Made by a program: the position numbers and the translations under genes
Shown here: positions 7,849 through 15,568 of the stretch, piece after piece
Numbering within the stretch: position 1 is the stretch's first letter
Layout: every line of letters begins with the position of its first letter
Notes under the pieces: generated by a model
The model's database searches: none
What the model saw: the letters and a program-made list of their open reading frames with translations, nothing else
What the model was told of the DNA's origin: nothing
From: Oscillospiraceae bacterium
GTDB lineage: Bacteria; Bacillota; Clostridia; Oscillospirales; Oscillospiraceae
NCBI GenBank assembly: GCA_017541825.1
Contig: JAFXYJ010000049.1
Coordinates: 1 to 35,043 of the forward strand
DNA: 35,043 nt
Direction: 5' to 3'

Positions 7849-7955
7849 ATGAGGTCCCCGGTTCGAACGTTTCCCAATACCAAAAGGGAATCCCCCACCA
7901 TCGGTGGGGGATTCCCTTTTGGAGCTGTTACCCGGATTCGAACCGGGGACCTCAT
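7849..7955. repeat. Inverted tRNA-tail copies flanking a hairpin
   Basis: A 19-bp exact inverted repeat (7849-7867 and 7937-7955) carries tRNA variable-loop and T-arm sequence and sits almost symmetrically (12 and 14 bases away) around the perfect hairpin at 7880-7922. The right copy belongs to the tRNA-Thr fragment; the left copy degenerates after TTCGAA and cannot fold as a T-arm. Confidence 0.75.
7880..7922. terminator. Perfect 20-bp hairpin, bidirectional terminator of the tRNA
   Basis: Arms 7880-7899 and 7903-7922 pair perfectly around a 3-base loop (ATC). Each arm carries AAAA or TTTT outside a GC-rich core, so both directions end in a U run. It begins directly at the CCA end of the tRNA fragment on the minus strand, where a tRNA terminator belongs. 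Confidence 0.75.
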
Positions 7956-7965
7956 CCTTACCAAG
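7920..7965 (-). tRNA. 3' half of tRNA-Thr(GGU), prophage attachment site
   Basis: Read on the minus strand, this holds the anticodon loop with GGT (7962-7960), 3' anticodon strand GGATG, variable loop AGGTC, T-arm CCCGG-TTCGAAT-CCGGG, acceptor strand TAACAGC, discriminator T and encoded CCA. It closely resembles the same part of tRNA-Thr(GGU) genes. The 5' anticodon stem, D-arm and 5' acceptor strand are absent: identity stops at about 7965. A 3' tRNA half bordering the lysis end of a prophage is the expected leftover of tyrosine-recombinase integration; the complete tRNA should be re-formed at the other end, outside the window. It is a fragment, not a working tRNA. Confidence 0.8.
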
Positions 7966-8037
7966 CGTGGGGAACTCTGTTGGGAATGTTGAAAACACAA
8001 GGAGAAAATGCAAAGTGCGCTTTGATTTGCCCCCGTT
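7966..8037. other. Phage end between attachment site and endolysin gene
   Basis: 72 bases without a gene. Near its right end two similar runs, GCCCCCGTTTT and ACCCCCGGAT, lie 11 bases apart, and a short hairpin CAAAG/CTTTG (8011-8024) precedes them. Such short repeats near a tRNA attachment core may be integrase arm sites, which I cannot confirm. Confidence 0.3.
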
Positions 8038-8979
8038 TTACCCCCGGATCAGCAGGATCCAGGTGATCTCGGTGGTCGTGCCGGTGACGGTGAGGCCCTG
8101 ATCCGCCTGGAAGGCGCGCAGCGCGGCCTCGGTGTCCTCGCCCAGCTCGCCGTCCACGCCGCAGGGGCCGATGGGGTACCCGGCGTTGAGCAGGAGCAGC
8201 TGCAGCGCGTCCACGCTGCGGCCGGTGTCGCCGGCGCGGAGCTCCGGCAGCGTCGCCTTCGGCTTCTCCGCCGGATCCTCGGCTTTATCCTCGGGCCAGC
8301 CCAGTGGCGGCAGCTCGATGATGTCCCCGGCGTGGATCGTGGTGCTGGCCAGATTGTTGTACACGTACAGGTCGTGCCACCTCGATCCGGAGCCCAGGAA
8401 GCGCTCGGCGATGGCCCACAGGCTGTCGCCGCTCTGGACCATGTACCGGTCCCCGGGACGGTACGCGGGCTCTGAGGGGCCTGTGGCGTCCTCTGCGGGC
8501 TTTTCCGGCCGTGCGGGCTCCGTGCCCCACAGCGGCCGATACGCGCCCATGGCCGCGGACGCGCTGCGCGTGAGGCGGCAGACGGCCTCGTCCACGTTTC
8601 CCTCCACGGTGGTCAGCTTCGAGCCGCTGACGGCCACGCACACGCCGATGTGGTCGGCCACGCCGTCGCCGTTCCAGTCGTAGAGCAGCAGATCCCCGGG
8701 CTGATACCCGCCGGAGACCCAGCGCCCGTGCTGGCGGGCCCAGTTGACCACGAAGGGGCAGTATGCCGTTTTCTCTCCGCCGCAGAACAGGGCGGAGAGG
8801 CCCAGCTCGTCGAAGCCGCACCAGACGAAGGCGCAGCACCAGGGGTACGCGCCGCTGACCGCGCCGCCATAGTAGCGCGTATTGTAGATCACGTTGTTGG
8901 AGCCGAGGGGCTGCTCCTTGACGCCGACCTGGCGGGCACACCAGTCCAGAAAGCGCTGCAGGTCACTCCCGGCGCTCAT
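8038..8979 (-). CDS. Phage endolysin: CHAP + LysM + peptidoglycan-binding domain
   Basis: 313 residues. Residues 1-150 are a CHAP/NlpC-like cysteine peptidase or amidase with the catalytic Cys in YPWCCAFVWC (C48), His in ADHIGVCV (H110) and the polar EGN at 126-128. A Pro/Glu linker leads to a LysM domain (about 176-223, YMVQSGDSLWAIAERFLG). Residues about 247-310 form a PG_binding_1 domain (DTGRSVDALQLLLLNAGYP, DGELGEDTEAALRAFQ). There is no signal peptide, so release depends on the holin encoded just upstream, whose 3' end overlaps this start. GGAGGGG precedes the ATG. It degrades host peptidoglycan at lysis and is the last prophage gene before the attachment site. Confidence 0.93.
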   Translation of the reverse strand: MSAGSDLQRFLDWCARQVGVKEQPLGSNNVIYNTRYYGGAVSGAYPWCCAFVWCGFDELGLSALFCGGEKTAYCPFVVNWARQHGRWVSGGYQPGDLLLYDWNGDGVADHIGVCVAVSGSKLTTVEGNVDEAVCRLTRSASAAMGAYRPLWGTEPARPEKPAEDATGPSEPAYRPGDRYMVQSGDSLWAIAERFLGSGSRWHDLYVYNNLASTTIHAGDIIELPPLGWPEDKAEDPAEKPKATLPELRAGDTGRSVDALQLLLLNAGYPIGPCGVDGELGEDTEAALRAFQADQGLTVTGTTTEITWILLIRG

Positions 8980-9445
8980 GCTTCCCCTCCGGCGTGTCCA
9001 GATCGGACACGGGGATCTGCTTTTCCGTCGTCTCCCGCAGGTGCCGCAGCAGCGACGCCAGGAAGGGGGGCACGGGGCCGCCCTGGCGGGCGACGTTCTC
9101 CAGAATGCTGATCAGCTCGTTGATGATCAGCCAGCAGACGACCACCAGGCCGATGGCCCGGATGGAGATCTCCGTCCCGCCCAGCTGCGTGCCGAGCATG
9201 GAGACCAGATAGTCGATGCTGCAGCCCACGACCACCAGCGCCAGATAGCTGAGTTTTTTCACGATGCCGATGATCCCGGTCCGGGAGCTGAGCTCGCCCC
9301 GCACCCAGGCCGCGGCCACGCCGCTGATATAGTCGATGGTCATCACCGCGATCAGGATCACCAGCGGCCAGAATATGGTCCGCGCATAGCTCCACACGGC
9401 CGCCGCGCCGGCGGCCAGGAACATCTTGACGGTATCCTCTTTCAT
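8963..9445 (-). CDS. Phage holin
   Basis: 160 residues with three hydrophobic helices (about 18-37, 65-83 and 95-112) and a charged C-terminal tail. The motif DYISG at the end of helix 1 (38-42) followed by S-RTGIIGIVKKL is typical of the clostridial phage holin/TcdE-like family (phage_holin_4). Holins form membrane lesions that let the endolysin reach the wall. GGAGGG lies 7 bases before the ATG. The end overlaps the endolysin start by 17 bases, a standard lysis cassette. Confidence 0.92.
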   Translation of the reverse strand: MKEDTVKMFLAAGAAAVWSYARTIFWPLVILIAVMTIDYISGVAAAWVRGELSSRTGIIGIVKKLSYLALVVVGCSIDYLVSMLGTQLGGTEISIRAIGLVVVCWLIINELISILENVARQGGPVPPFLASLLRHLRETTEKQIPVSDLDTPEGKHERRE

Positions 9446-9457
9446 TCCTTTGCCCTC

Positions 9458-9856
9458 CTACAGTTTGACCCCGTAGATCGCCACGGGGATGGCGTAGCCG
9501 TTCTGGGAGCTGCTGCCGTTGTACGCCCCGGTGCCGAAGGTGGCCGTGGTCGCCGTCGGCACGGTTATGCTCCGGCCGCCCGTGCGGTTCTGGCTCGCCG
9601 CATTGATCCGCAGGCTGTACTCCGCGCCGCCGAGGATATCGTCCACGGGGATCAGGTCGGTGCTGTGGTCCTGCGTGCCGGTGGAGAAGGCCAGGACCAC
9701 GAGCAGAAAGTCGTAGTTGGTCACGCTGTCGGACAGGTTCACCGTCTTCGCGGCGAAGCTGGACGTGGGAGCGCTGTTCGACCACAGCACCGTTTTCCGA
9801 CCCGTGCCGCGGCTGTTCGCGCCGGTGCCTTTGCCGTACTGCATGATGATGGCCAT
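9458..9856 (-). CDS. Small phage protein at the tail-tip/lysis junction, unknown
   Basis: 132 residues, Ser/Thr/Asn-rich and beta-prone (VTNYDFLLVVLAFSTGTQ, RSITVPTATTATFGTG), no membrane helix. It lies between the large tail-tip gene, whose stop is one base away, and the holin, with GGGAGGTG before its ATG. The position and composition fit a tail fibre or baseplate-associated virion protein, similar to short C-terminal domains of phage receptor-binding proteins. I do not recognise a named family. Confidence 0.65.
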   Translation of the reverse strand: MAIIMQYGKGTGANSRGTGRKTVLWSNSAPTSSFAAKTVNLSDSVTNYDFLLVVLAFSTGTQDHSTDLIPVDDILGGAEYSLRINAASQNRTGGRSITVPTATTATFGTGAYNGSSSQNGYAIPVAIYGVKL

Positions 9857-9857
9857 G

Positions 9858-11567
9858 TCACACCTCCCCGATGATCTCGCCGGCCTTGGACTCCACGTCC
9901 ATGGACAGCCGCTGGATGCCGCTCATTTCCACACGGAGCGCGAAGGTGTCGATGACCGTGCCGTCCTCTGCGGTGATCTCCAGCGCGTCCCCGGCCTCGA
10001 TCCACGGCCAGCCCTGCATGGACATCTCGACAGGTGTGAAGCCGACGTTCGCGGCGGCGGCGGCAAAGTCGCCGTTGAGGAGCGTCTCAATGCTTGTCAA
10101 GCTCTGCCCCGCAATATAGTTAATCGCCGTATTGTCGGTCATGTCATAGACGCTTGACCCTTCTCCGATGGAGATTTCCGCGGTCTGGTCACCTTCATCG
10201 TCCGTGATTTTGACGGTCACGGTGCCGATGGGGGACACGTCGTACTCGTCCCACCAACATTCTTCATAGTTTCCGGGTGCTATGAACACGGGGGAAGTGT
10301 CATCGAGTGCGGTCGTCCCGGCCGCACCCATGCGTCCCGGCTTGCAGAATTGCCCTTCTATTTCAAGCCAGCCGGTGAACAGCGCATCAAAGTCGTATGC
10401 GTCTATGTATTTGTAATAAAGCGATGCGCCGTTCTTTATTGAAGAAGTCGGTGAAAATGACGCTCGTATATTGGAAAACGAGTCCACAATGGCGACACCG
10501 TTTGCCGACGACAGGTCAACGATAGAAAAGGTCTGCTCCCCGATTACTGTTGAATTATGCCACACCGTAACCTTGATGCTTGATGGCACCCGAATCGCAC
10601 TACTCCCGTGAGTTCCGTCCGTCGGATAAGCATACCATGCTATCCGGTCATTCACAGGCGGGACAGGGTAGCTGTTGCTCCCGCTCCGGTACGTTTCCGG
10701 GTAGCTGTACCTTTTCACAAAGTCTGCGATCTCGTTCGCGTACACAGCCAATCCCGGGTTTGTGTCGACCAGCTCCATTACCCACTCCGGTGCGCTTTCA
10801 TAGTCCGGTGTACTGCCGAGCGTTATCAAGTGCACCCGGTCGAGATAGCCCGAGTTTACTGTGAACCTTTTTCCGGAAACATTCACGCTAACGATATAGT
10901 CTCCCCATGTGGTGCCGGGGATCACATAGCTAAAGTTGGCAACTGCCATGACATTGTCATGGCTCATGCCTGACAGCAGGCTCGGATTGCGATATGCCAA
11001 AGACGAAAAAACCAACCGCGGGATATTTGGATTGTAACTTGGAGAGTTGTCGCTCAACACTTGCTGTCCAAGTTTCCCAGCCTCCTGCGGCGGCATTTCA
11101 ACACTCCCGCCGATATAGTCTGTATATGCCGTCACCTTCCGGTGTGCCATAGCCCCGTGATTCCGGGGGCAACTCGTCACCTTGAACGTCCCCAGCGGGA
11201 CTCGATAGAAGCCGTACCCGATGTCGCTGTCAGCGGCCAGCACGAGCGTGCCGTCGCCCGGATCGTTCTGGATCGCGCTGATCTGCGCCGCCGACAGGCT
11301 GGACGTGTCGATCTCGATGCCGCAGACGATGGTCATGCCGTACATGTTGCCGATGCCGACCGTCTCGAACTCGATGACCGATGCCTCACTCAAACCGAAC
11401 TTGAACGGGTCCTGCGAGCACAGCGACTCGGTGAAATGCAGGCTCTCCCGTACAACGTTTGCGTTCGTGATGTCGGGCAGCTCGCCGTTCGGGAACGACG
11501 CCCGGAAGTTGTGACGGATGCCGTCGGTCTTGAAAAGCGTTTTGATGGTTTCCGGTATCGTCAGCAT
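9858..11567 (-). CDS. Phage tail-tip / receptor-binding region protein
   Basis: 569 residues. It follows the tape measure and a small distal-tail-like gene, the place of tail-tip (Tal/baseplate) proteins in siphophages. The N-terminal ~190 residues (FRASFPNGELPDI, ESLCSQDPFKFGLSEASVIEF, GFYRVPLGTFKVTSC) and C-terminal ~90 residues (VEMSMQGWPWIEAGDALEI) are GC-rich. The central part, bases ~10250-11100, is clearly less GC-rich with more AT-ending codons and rich in Ser, Asn and Tyr. This fits a replaceable host-recognition insert between conserved virion-binding ends. AGAGGTGA precedes the ATG. The exact role (hub, spike or adhesin) is inferred from position. Confidence 0.75.
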   Translation of the reverse strand: MLTIPETIKTLFKTDGIRHNFRASFPNGELPDITNANVVRESLHFTESLCSQDPFKFGLSEASVIEFETVGIGNMYGMTIVCGIEIDTSSLSAAQISAIQNDPGDGTLVLAADSDIGYGFYRVPLGTFKVTSCPRNHGAMAHRKVTAYTDYIGGSVEMPPQEAGKLGQQVLSDNSPSYNPNIPRLVFSSLAYRNPSLLSGMSHDNVMAVANFSYVIPGTTWGDYIVSVNVSGKRFTVNSGYLDRVHLITLGSTPDYESAPEWVMELVDTNPGLAVYANEIADFVKRYSYPETYRSGSNSYPVPPVNDRIAWYAYPTDGTHGSSAIRVPSSIKVTVWHNSTVIGEQTFSIVDLSSANGVAIVDSFSNIRASFSPTSSIKNGASLYYKYIDAYDFDALFTGWLEIEGQFCKPGRMGAAGTTALDDTSPVFIAPGNYEECWWDEYDVSPIGTVTVKITDDEGDQTAEISIGEGSSVYDMTDNTAINYIAGQSLTSIETLLNGDFAAAAANVGFTPVEMSMQGWPWIEAGDALEITAEDGTVIDTFALRVEMSGIQRLSMDVESKAGEIIGEV

Positions 11568-11571
11568 GTTC

Positions 11572-11949
11572 TCACCTCTCCCTGACGCTGAGCGTCAGCA
11601 CGATCCACTGCCGCCCGTTGACGGTGTCCCACTTGGCCTCGCCCAGGGGATCCAGGTACGCGTCGAAGGTGGGCGTGCTGTCGGTGTTGATGACGTAGGC
11701 CGTCACGCTGGCGTACAGGCCGGCGGTCTTGGCCGCGGTCAGCAGCGTCACGAAGGCGGACAGCTTGGCCGCGGTGGCAAAGCCCACGCGGATCGTGCCG
11801 GAGATCCGCGTGCGGGTGAATACCCGGTGCTCCACATGGTTTCCGTCGGTCCAGAGCTCGAACTCGTCGACGGCGTTGAGCGCCGCGGTCTGGATGTCCA
11901 CGTCGGGGCTCACGTCGGTGGTCCCGAGTTTGAAGAAAATAGTCGGCAT
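11572..11949 (-). CDS. Small phage tail protein (distal-tail position)
   Basis: 125 residues, beta-rich (FKLGTTDVSPDVDIQTA, EHRVFTRTRISGTIRVG, YASVTAYVINTD, RQWIVLTLSVRER). It sits directly after the tape measure and before the tail-tip protein, the usual place of a Dit or adaptor protein, and its layout resembles small tail proteins such as the DUF6711 group of lactococcal-type phages. GGGAGGA is 7 bases before the ATG. A structural role in the tail tip is likely, but the family is not certain. Confidence 0.7.
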   Translation of the reverse strand: MPTIFFKLGTTDVSPDVDIQTAALNAVDEFELWTDGNHVEHRVFTRTRISGTIRVGFATAAKLSAFVTLLTAAKTAGLYASVTAYVINTDSTPTFDAYLDPLGEAKWDTVNGRQWIVLTLSVRER

Positions 11950-11952
11950 GGC

Positions 11953-14091
11953 TTATCCTCCCGCCGCCAGGGCGTTGTAGTTGGTCGCCTTGGTCCGGAC
12001 GGCGTTCTGGTTTTTGACCACCCGGAAAATCCCGCGGGCGTCGCCTTCGAGCGTCACGTCGGCCCGCAGCACGAGCTGGTTGAGCGCGGCGATGATCCGG
12101 TCGGCGTCGCTGCTGCTCTGGACGGCAGCCGGCTGCACGGCGTTTTGAGCCGCCGTCAGGGATCCGTCCATCATGCCGCGCATGGCACGGTCCAGAGAGC
12201 CGACGTTGTCCTCGGCGCCCATGGCGATGCCTTCGGGGATCCAGCGTCCCAGCTCATTTGCGAACAGCCGGGAAGGCGATCCGGTCTGCGCCTCATCCTG
12301 GCCGGCTTTCAGACCGCCCCGGACGATCTTCCGAATTGCTTCGCCGATCGCGCTGCCGGCCTTTTTAATTCCCTTGACGATACCGTCAATGATGTCCTTG
12401 CCGAGCTGCAGCCAGTCGATCTCGTTGCAGCTTTCAATAATGGTGTTCCAGACTTCCGGGAGATCCCTGATCAGCAGTACCACGGCGCTGAGGATGCCTT
12501 CGAGCACGGCGCCGAGGAGCTCGACGCCGCTCTGCAGCAGGTCCGGCAGGGCCCCGGCCAGCGCTGCCACGAGCTTGGCGATCAGCACTCCGGCGCCGGC
12601 CAGCAGCTCCGGCAGATGGCTCAGCAGCCCCTGCACCAGACCCCGGAGGAGCTCGATGCCCATGCTGACGATCTGCGGCAGGTTTTCCACGACCGCGCCG
12701 GCCAGCGACGTGACCAGCGTCAGCGCCGTTTCGGCCAGCTGGGGCAGGGCCTCGATCACGCCGTCGATCAGATGTTGCAGGATTGTTGCACCCATAATCA
12801 GGATCCGCGGAGCGTTTGCAGCGAGCGATTCGCTGACCGAGGATATTAGCGTAAGGATTGTCCCGGAGATCTCCGGCAGGGCCGCCATGATCCCGGCGAG
12901 AAGATCCTCGAGCATGACGCCCCCGTCCCGGATCAGATCCGGAGCGTAGTACAGGATCGTGTCCACGAAGGACGTGAGCATCCCGCTGGCGCCGGCGACC
13001 ATGTCCGGGATCCCCTGCACGATGCCGAGAGCCAGACTGCGGACCATCTCGATGCCCCGCAATGCCATACCCGGCGCGTTTTTCCGGATGGATTCAAAGC
13101 CCTGCTGCACGATGCCGCCAAAAGCCGTGATCAACTGCGGCACCCCTGTGAAAAGTCCGTCAACCAGTCCGCCGATCAGTTCCCCGGCCAGTGGGATGAT
13201 CTGCGGCGCAACATCGGTCACGAGACCCGTCAGCAGGGCCGGCAGCTGTTCCCCCACGCTCCCGAGCATTTTAAGGACATTCCGTCCCAGATCGCCGACA
13301 GACGTTCCAAGGGACGCCAAAGCGGACTCCAGGCCTTCTCCTGTGGTCATGGCGGCCATAAGGTTTGTCCAGCTTGCCTTGACCGCTCCAAGGGACCCCG
13401 CCAATGTCGTCTTTGCTTCCGCTGCCGCCACGCCCGTAAGCCCCAGCTCGCCTTGGATCGCGTGGATCGCGCTGTAGACGTCGCCCAGGTTGTTGATGTC
13501 GTACTCGACGCCCGTGACCTTCTGTGCGTCTTTCAGCAGCCGCTCCATTTCGGTTTTTGTTCCGCCGTACCCCAGCTTGAGATTATCAAGAAGCTGGTAC
13601 TGCCCGCGGGCAAACCCCTGGTAGGCCGCCTGTATGCTCTCCAGCGGCGTGCCCATCTTGGCGGCGTTGTCCGCCATGTCCAGGATCGCGGTATTTGCCG
13701 CTTCCATGGCTTTGGTAGTGTTCCCCTTGAAGGCAGCATTGAGGGCTGCGCCGAAGCTGACGGCCTGCTCTGCGTAGCTGTTGGAGCTGATTCCTGCCGC
13801 GGCTGCCGCTCGTGCGTATTCCTGTGCGGCTCCGGCGGCCTTTCCGTAGATCGTCTCCAGGCCGCCGAAGCTCTGCTCCAGAGCCCCGCCTGCGGTGAAT
13901 GCGCTTTTAAGGATCTTTCCCACAGCAACACCAACCCCGGCTGCCGCCAGACCTGCAATCAGTTTTTTTCCGAGACTTTCTCCGGATTTCTGCGCCCCGC
14001 TGGCGCCTGAGTTGAATATGCCTTCAATATTGTTTTTGATTCCGGGCGCCTTCGGGACAATATTCACATATGCGCTTCCCAGATCAGGCAT
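11953..14091 (-). CDS. Phage tail tape measure protein
   Basis: 712 residues from the ATG at 14091, which has GGAGG 8 bases upstream; an ATG at 14097 lies directly against the ribosome site. It sets tail length and is ejected with DNA. Features seen: Ala/Gly-rich N-terminus (GLAAAGVGVAVGKILKSAF), the tape-measure core SFGAALNAAFKG...MEAANTAILDMADNAAKMGT, then long amphipathic and hydrophobic Leu/Gly repeats (about 250-560; LVDGLFTGVPQLI, LPQLAETALTLVTSL). The C-terminal part has WRVIPEGIAMG-like sequence (ELGRWIPEGIAMG) common in siphophage tape measures. At ~710 residues a tail of about 100 nm is expected from the usual residue-to-length relation. It overlaps the chaperone frame upstream. 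Confidence 0.94.
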   Translation of the reverse strand: MPDLGSAYVNIVPKAPGIKNNIEGIFNSGASGAQKSGESLGKKLIAGLAAAGVGVAVGKILKSAFTAGGALEQSFGGLETIYGKAAGAAQEYARAAAAAGISSNSYAEQAVSFGAALNAAFKGNTTKAMEAANTAILDMADNAAKMGTPLESIQAAYQGFARGQYQLLDNLKLGYGGTKTEMERLLKDAQKVTGVEYDINNLGDVYSAIHAIQGELGLTGVAAAEAKTTLAGSLGAVKASWTNLMAAMTTGEGLESALASLGTSVGDLGRNVLKMLGSVGEQLPALLTGLVTDVAPQIIPLAGELIGGLVDGLFTGVPQLITAFGGIVQQGFESIRKNAPGMALRGIEMVRSLALGIVQGIPDMVAGASGMLTSFVDTILYYAPDLIRDGGVMLEDLLAGIMAALPEISGTILTLISSVSESLAANAPRILIMGATILQHLIDGVIEALPQLAETALTLVTSLAGAVVENLPQIVSMGIELLRGLVQGLLSHLPELLAGAGVLIAKLVAALAGALPDLLQSGVELLGAVLEGILSAVVLLIRDLPEVWNTIIESCNEIDWLQLGKDIIDGIVKGIKKAGSAIGEAIRKIVRGGLKAGQDEAQTGSPSRLFANELGRWIPEGIAMGAEDNVGSLDRAMRGMMDGSLTAAQNAVQPAAVQSSSDADRIIAALNQLVLRADVTLEGDARGIFRVVKNQNAVRTKATNYNALAAGG

Positions 14092-14455
14092 TTGCATCTC
14101 CTCCCAGCATGGAGGCCCTCCAGGCCTCGAAGTCCTCGGCGCTGTCGAACCCCTCGCCTTCGGACGTTGTTTTTCCTCCGGTCAGCGTGTCCAAAATGGA
14201 CCGCGGCCGTTTGCGGTTTTTCGCTCCGTTCTCTGTGTTTTGCCATGCCAGGATCGCCAGATAGTCGGCCACCACAGCCAGCAGCATCGTGTCCAGGCTG
14301 ACCGGGTAGCCGGACAGCTTGAGCTTGATCCGGGCGTTTTCTTTCAGCCCGCACGCAAAAAGCGCTGCCTGACGTGCAGGCAGCGCTCTATAGTCCGGGA
14401 TGTGATAGGTCTCCAAAAAGTCACACCGGAGCGCCGTCTCGTCCACGGCGATCAT
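14084..14455 (-). CDS. Tail assembly chaperone, T-like frame (DUF5361)
   Basis: 123 residues from its first ATG, matching the DUF5361 pattern: ALRCDFLETYHIPDYRALPARQ, GLKENARIKLKLSGYPVSLDTMLLAVVADYLAILAWQ, then a basic linker and EDFEAWRASM. Such proteins occupy the gpT position of siphophage tail chaperones. There is no ribosome site before the ATG, while the frame stays open upstream to 14473, exactly where a -1 frameshift from the preceding gene would enter. It is therefore probably made mainly as the C-terminal part of a ~225-residue fusion rather than alone. It overlaps the tape measure start. Confidence 0.85.
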   Translation of the reverse strand: MIAVDETALRCDFLETYHIPDYRALPARQAALFACGLKENARIKLKLSGYPVSLDTMLLAVVADYLAILAWQNTENGAKNRKRPRSILDTLTGGKTTSEGEGFDSAEDFEAWRASMLGGDANA

Positions 14456-14466
14456 GCGGGCCAGGG

Positions 14467-14760
14467 TTAGGAGTTTTTTTCGGCGTCCTTCCCGGAGCCA
14501 GTCATTATCTCCTCAAGGGCGGCCTCCAGCTCGGCGGCCGGGACACGCCCGCCGTGGGTGGATCCGATATGCTCATAAAGAGCACGTTTCATGTCCGGAC
14601 CCAGCAGCATGGTGATCAGACGTGAGGCCCCGAACACTTTTTCAAAGTCCGAGGCCTCATCGTCCACCACCACGGCCAGGGCGTCCACGAAGCGCATGTC
14701 GTCCAGCCGCTCCTCGTCGTACTCGTACTCGAAGCCGGTAGACGTTACGCCTTTTCTCAT
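14467..14760 (-). CDS. Tail assembly chaperone, G-like protein with -1 frameshift site
   Basis: 97 residues, acidic and helical (EYDEERLDDMRFVDALAVVVDDE, LITMLLGPDMKRALYEHIG, VPAAELEAALEEIMTG), between the tail tube and DUF5361/tape measure genes, the classic gpG position. The 3' end has the slippery heptamer A AAA AAC (14479-14473) two codons before the stop, in the correct frame. Slippage by -1 would add six residues and then read the whole downstream frame, giving a gpGT-like product. A GGAAGGA Shine-Dalgarno-like element lies 6-13 bases upstream. AAGGAGGG precedes the start. The chaperones coat the tape measure during tail assembly. Confidence 0.85.
   Translation of the reverse strand: MRKGVTSTGFEYEYDEERLDDMRFVDALAVVVDDEASDFEKVFGASRLITMLLGPDMKRALYEHIGSTHGGRVPAAELEAALEEIMTGSGKDAEKNS
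14473..14479 (-). promoter_or_regulatory. Programmed -1 ribosomal frameshift site A AAA AAC
   Basis: Zero-frame codons are GAA AAA AAC TCC TAA; shifting back one base gives AAA AAA CTC CTA ACC and continues in frame into the DUF5361 protein whose ATG is at 14455. An SD-like GGGAAGGA (14493-14486) lies upstream and a 6-bp stem CGCCGT/ACGGCG (14450-14432) lies 22 bases downstream. Heptamer type and place match known siphophage G/GT sites. Confidence 0.85.
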
Positions 14761-14773
14761 GGAGCCCTCCTTA

Positions 14774-15565
14774 TCAGGTGACGGTGACGGTGCAGGACTT
14801 GGTCAGCCCGCCGAAGGTGGCGGTGATCACGGCGCTGCCGGCGGCCACGCCGGTCACGAGACCGCTCTGGTCCACGGTGGCCTTGGTGGCGTCGCTGGTG
14901 CCCCATGTCACGCGCATGCCCGCGGGCGTGGTGGTGGCCACAAGCTGGCTCGTAGAGCCGTGGGCCACGCTGAGCGTGCTCTTGTCCAGGGCCAGCGCCA
15001 TGGTGACGCTGCTTGCGAGCTTGATGTACTCGTAGTGGTTGTTGCCGGAGGCGTCCGGCAGGCACTCGAGCGTCAGCTCGTAGCCGATGGCCTCGTTGTC
15101 CTTGTAGACGATGTCGCCCACCTCGGACAGGCTGCCGCAGGGGATGACCACCCGCTTGAGGGCGCCGCCCTTGAGCACCATGTCGATGACGTAGACGTAC
15201 TCGTCCAGCGACGAGGCGTTGGCCACCACGCTGATCGTGCCGTTGATCGCGTCCACGGTGACGTTGCCGACGCCGTAGACTGTCTCCAGCACGTTGGGGT
15301 TGATGGACTCCAGGAAGGTCAGCTTGAAGCTGTCGGACTTCTCGTTGACCACGACCAGGACGGTCTGGCCGCCCCAGGCTTTGACCTTCTCGGTGTCGGG
15401 GCTGTTGGTGTTGCTGACGCCGTCCTCGGAGATATAGCCCATATCCACGAAAGCCCCGCCCAGCGCGGTCGAGGCGTCGGTGGGGAGGGTCGTCCCCCTG
15501 GCGGCGCGGTAGACAGCGCCGGCCACTTTCGGTTTCCCGGTGCTGACATTGTTTACATCAGGCAT
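14774..15565 (-). CDS. Major tail (tube) protein with C-terminal Ig-like (BIg2) domain
   Basis: 263 residues. The N-terminal ~185 residues have the tail-tube pattern of Gram-positive siphophages: GAVYRAARGTTLPTDASTAL, DMGYISEDGVSNTN, KAWGGQTVLVVV, DSFKLTFLESINPNVLETVYG and GYELTLECLPD. Residues about 188-263 form a bacterial Ig-like group 2 domain (LDKSTLSVAHGSTSQLVATTTPAG, VTWGTSDATKATVDQSGLVTGVAAGSAVITATFGG) that would decorate the tail surface and may bind host glycans. GGAGG lies about 9 bases before the ATG. Neighbours are the tail terminator upstream and the chaperones downstream. Confidence 0.92.
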   Translation of the reverse strand: MPDVNNVSTGKPKVAGAVYRAARGTTLPTDASTALGGAFVDMGYISEDGVSNTNSPDTEKVKAWGGQTVLVVVNEKSDSFKLTFLESINPNVLETVYGVGNVTVDAINGTISVVANASSLDEYVYVIDMVLKGGALKRVVIPCGSLSEVGDIVYKDNEAIGYELTLECLPDASGNNHYEYIKLASSVTMALALDKSTLSVAHGSTSQLVATTTPAGMRVTWGTSDATKATVDQSGLVTGVAAGSAVITATFGGLTKSCTVTVT

Positions 15566-15568
15566 TTT

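Noticed and set aside
7920-7965. Complete functional tRNA-Thr
   Set aside because: No 5' half, D-arm or 5' acceptor strand is present next to it.
7672-8013. Possible protein genes over the attachment region on either strand
   Set aside because: The translated sequence is tRNA T-loop and hairpin DNA (for example VPGSNPGNSS); no ribosome sites or domains.
11518-12849. 443-codon plus-strand frame opposite the tape measure
   Set aside because: Antisense of a certain gene with Gln/His/Asp-rich shadow sequence.
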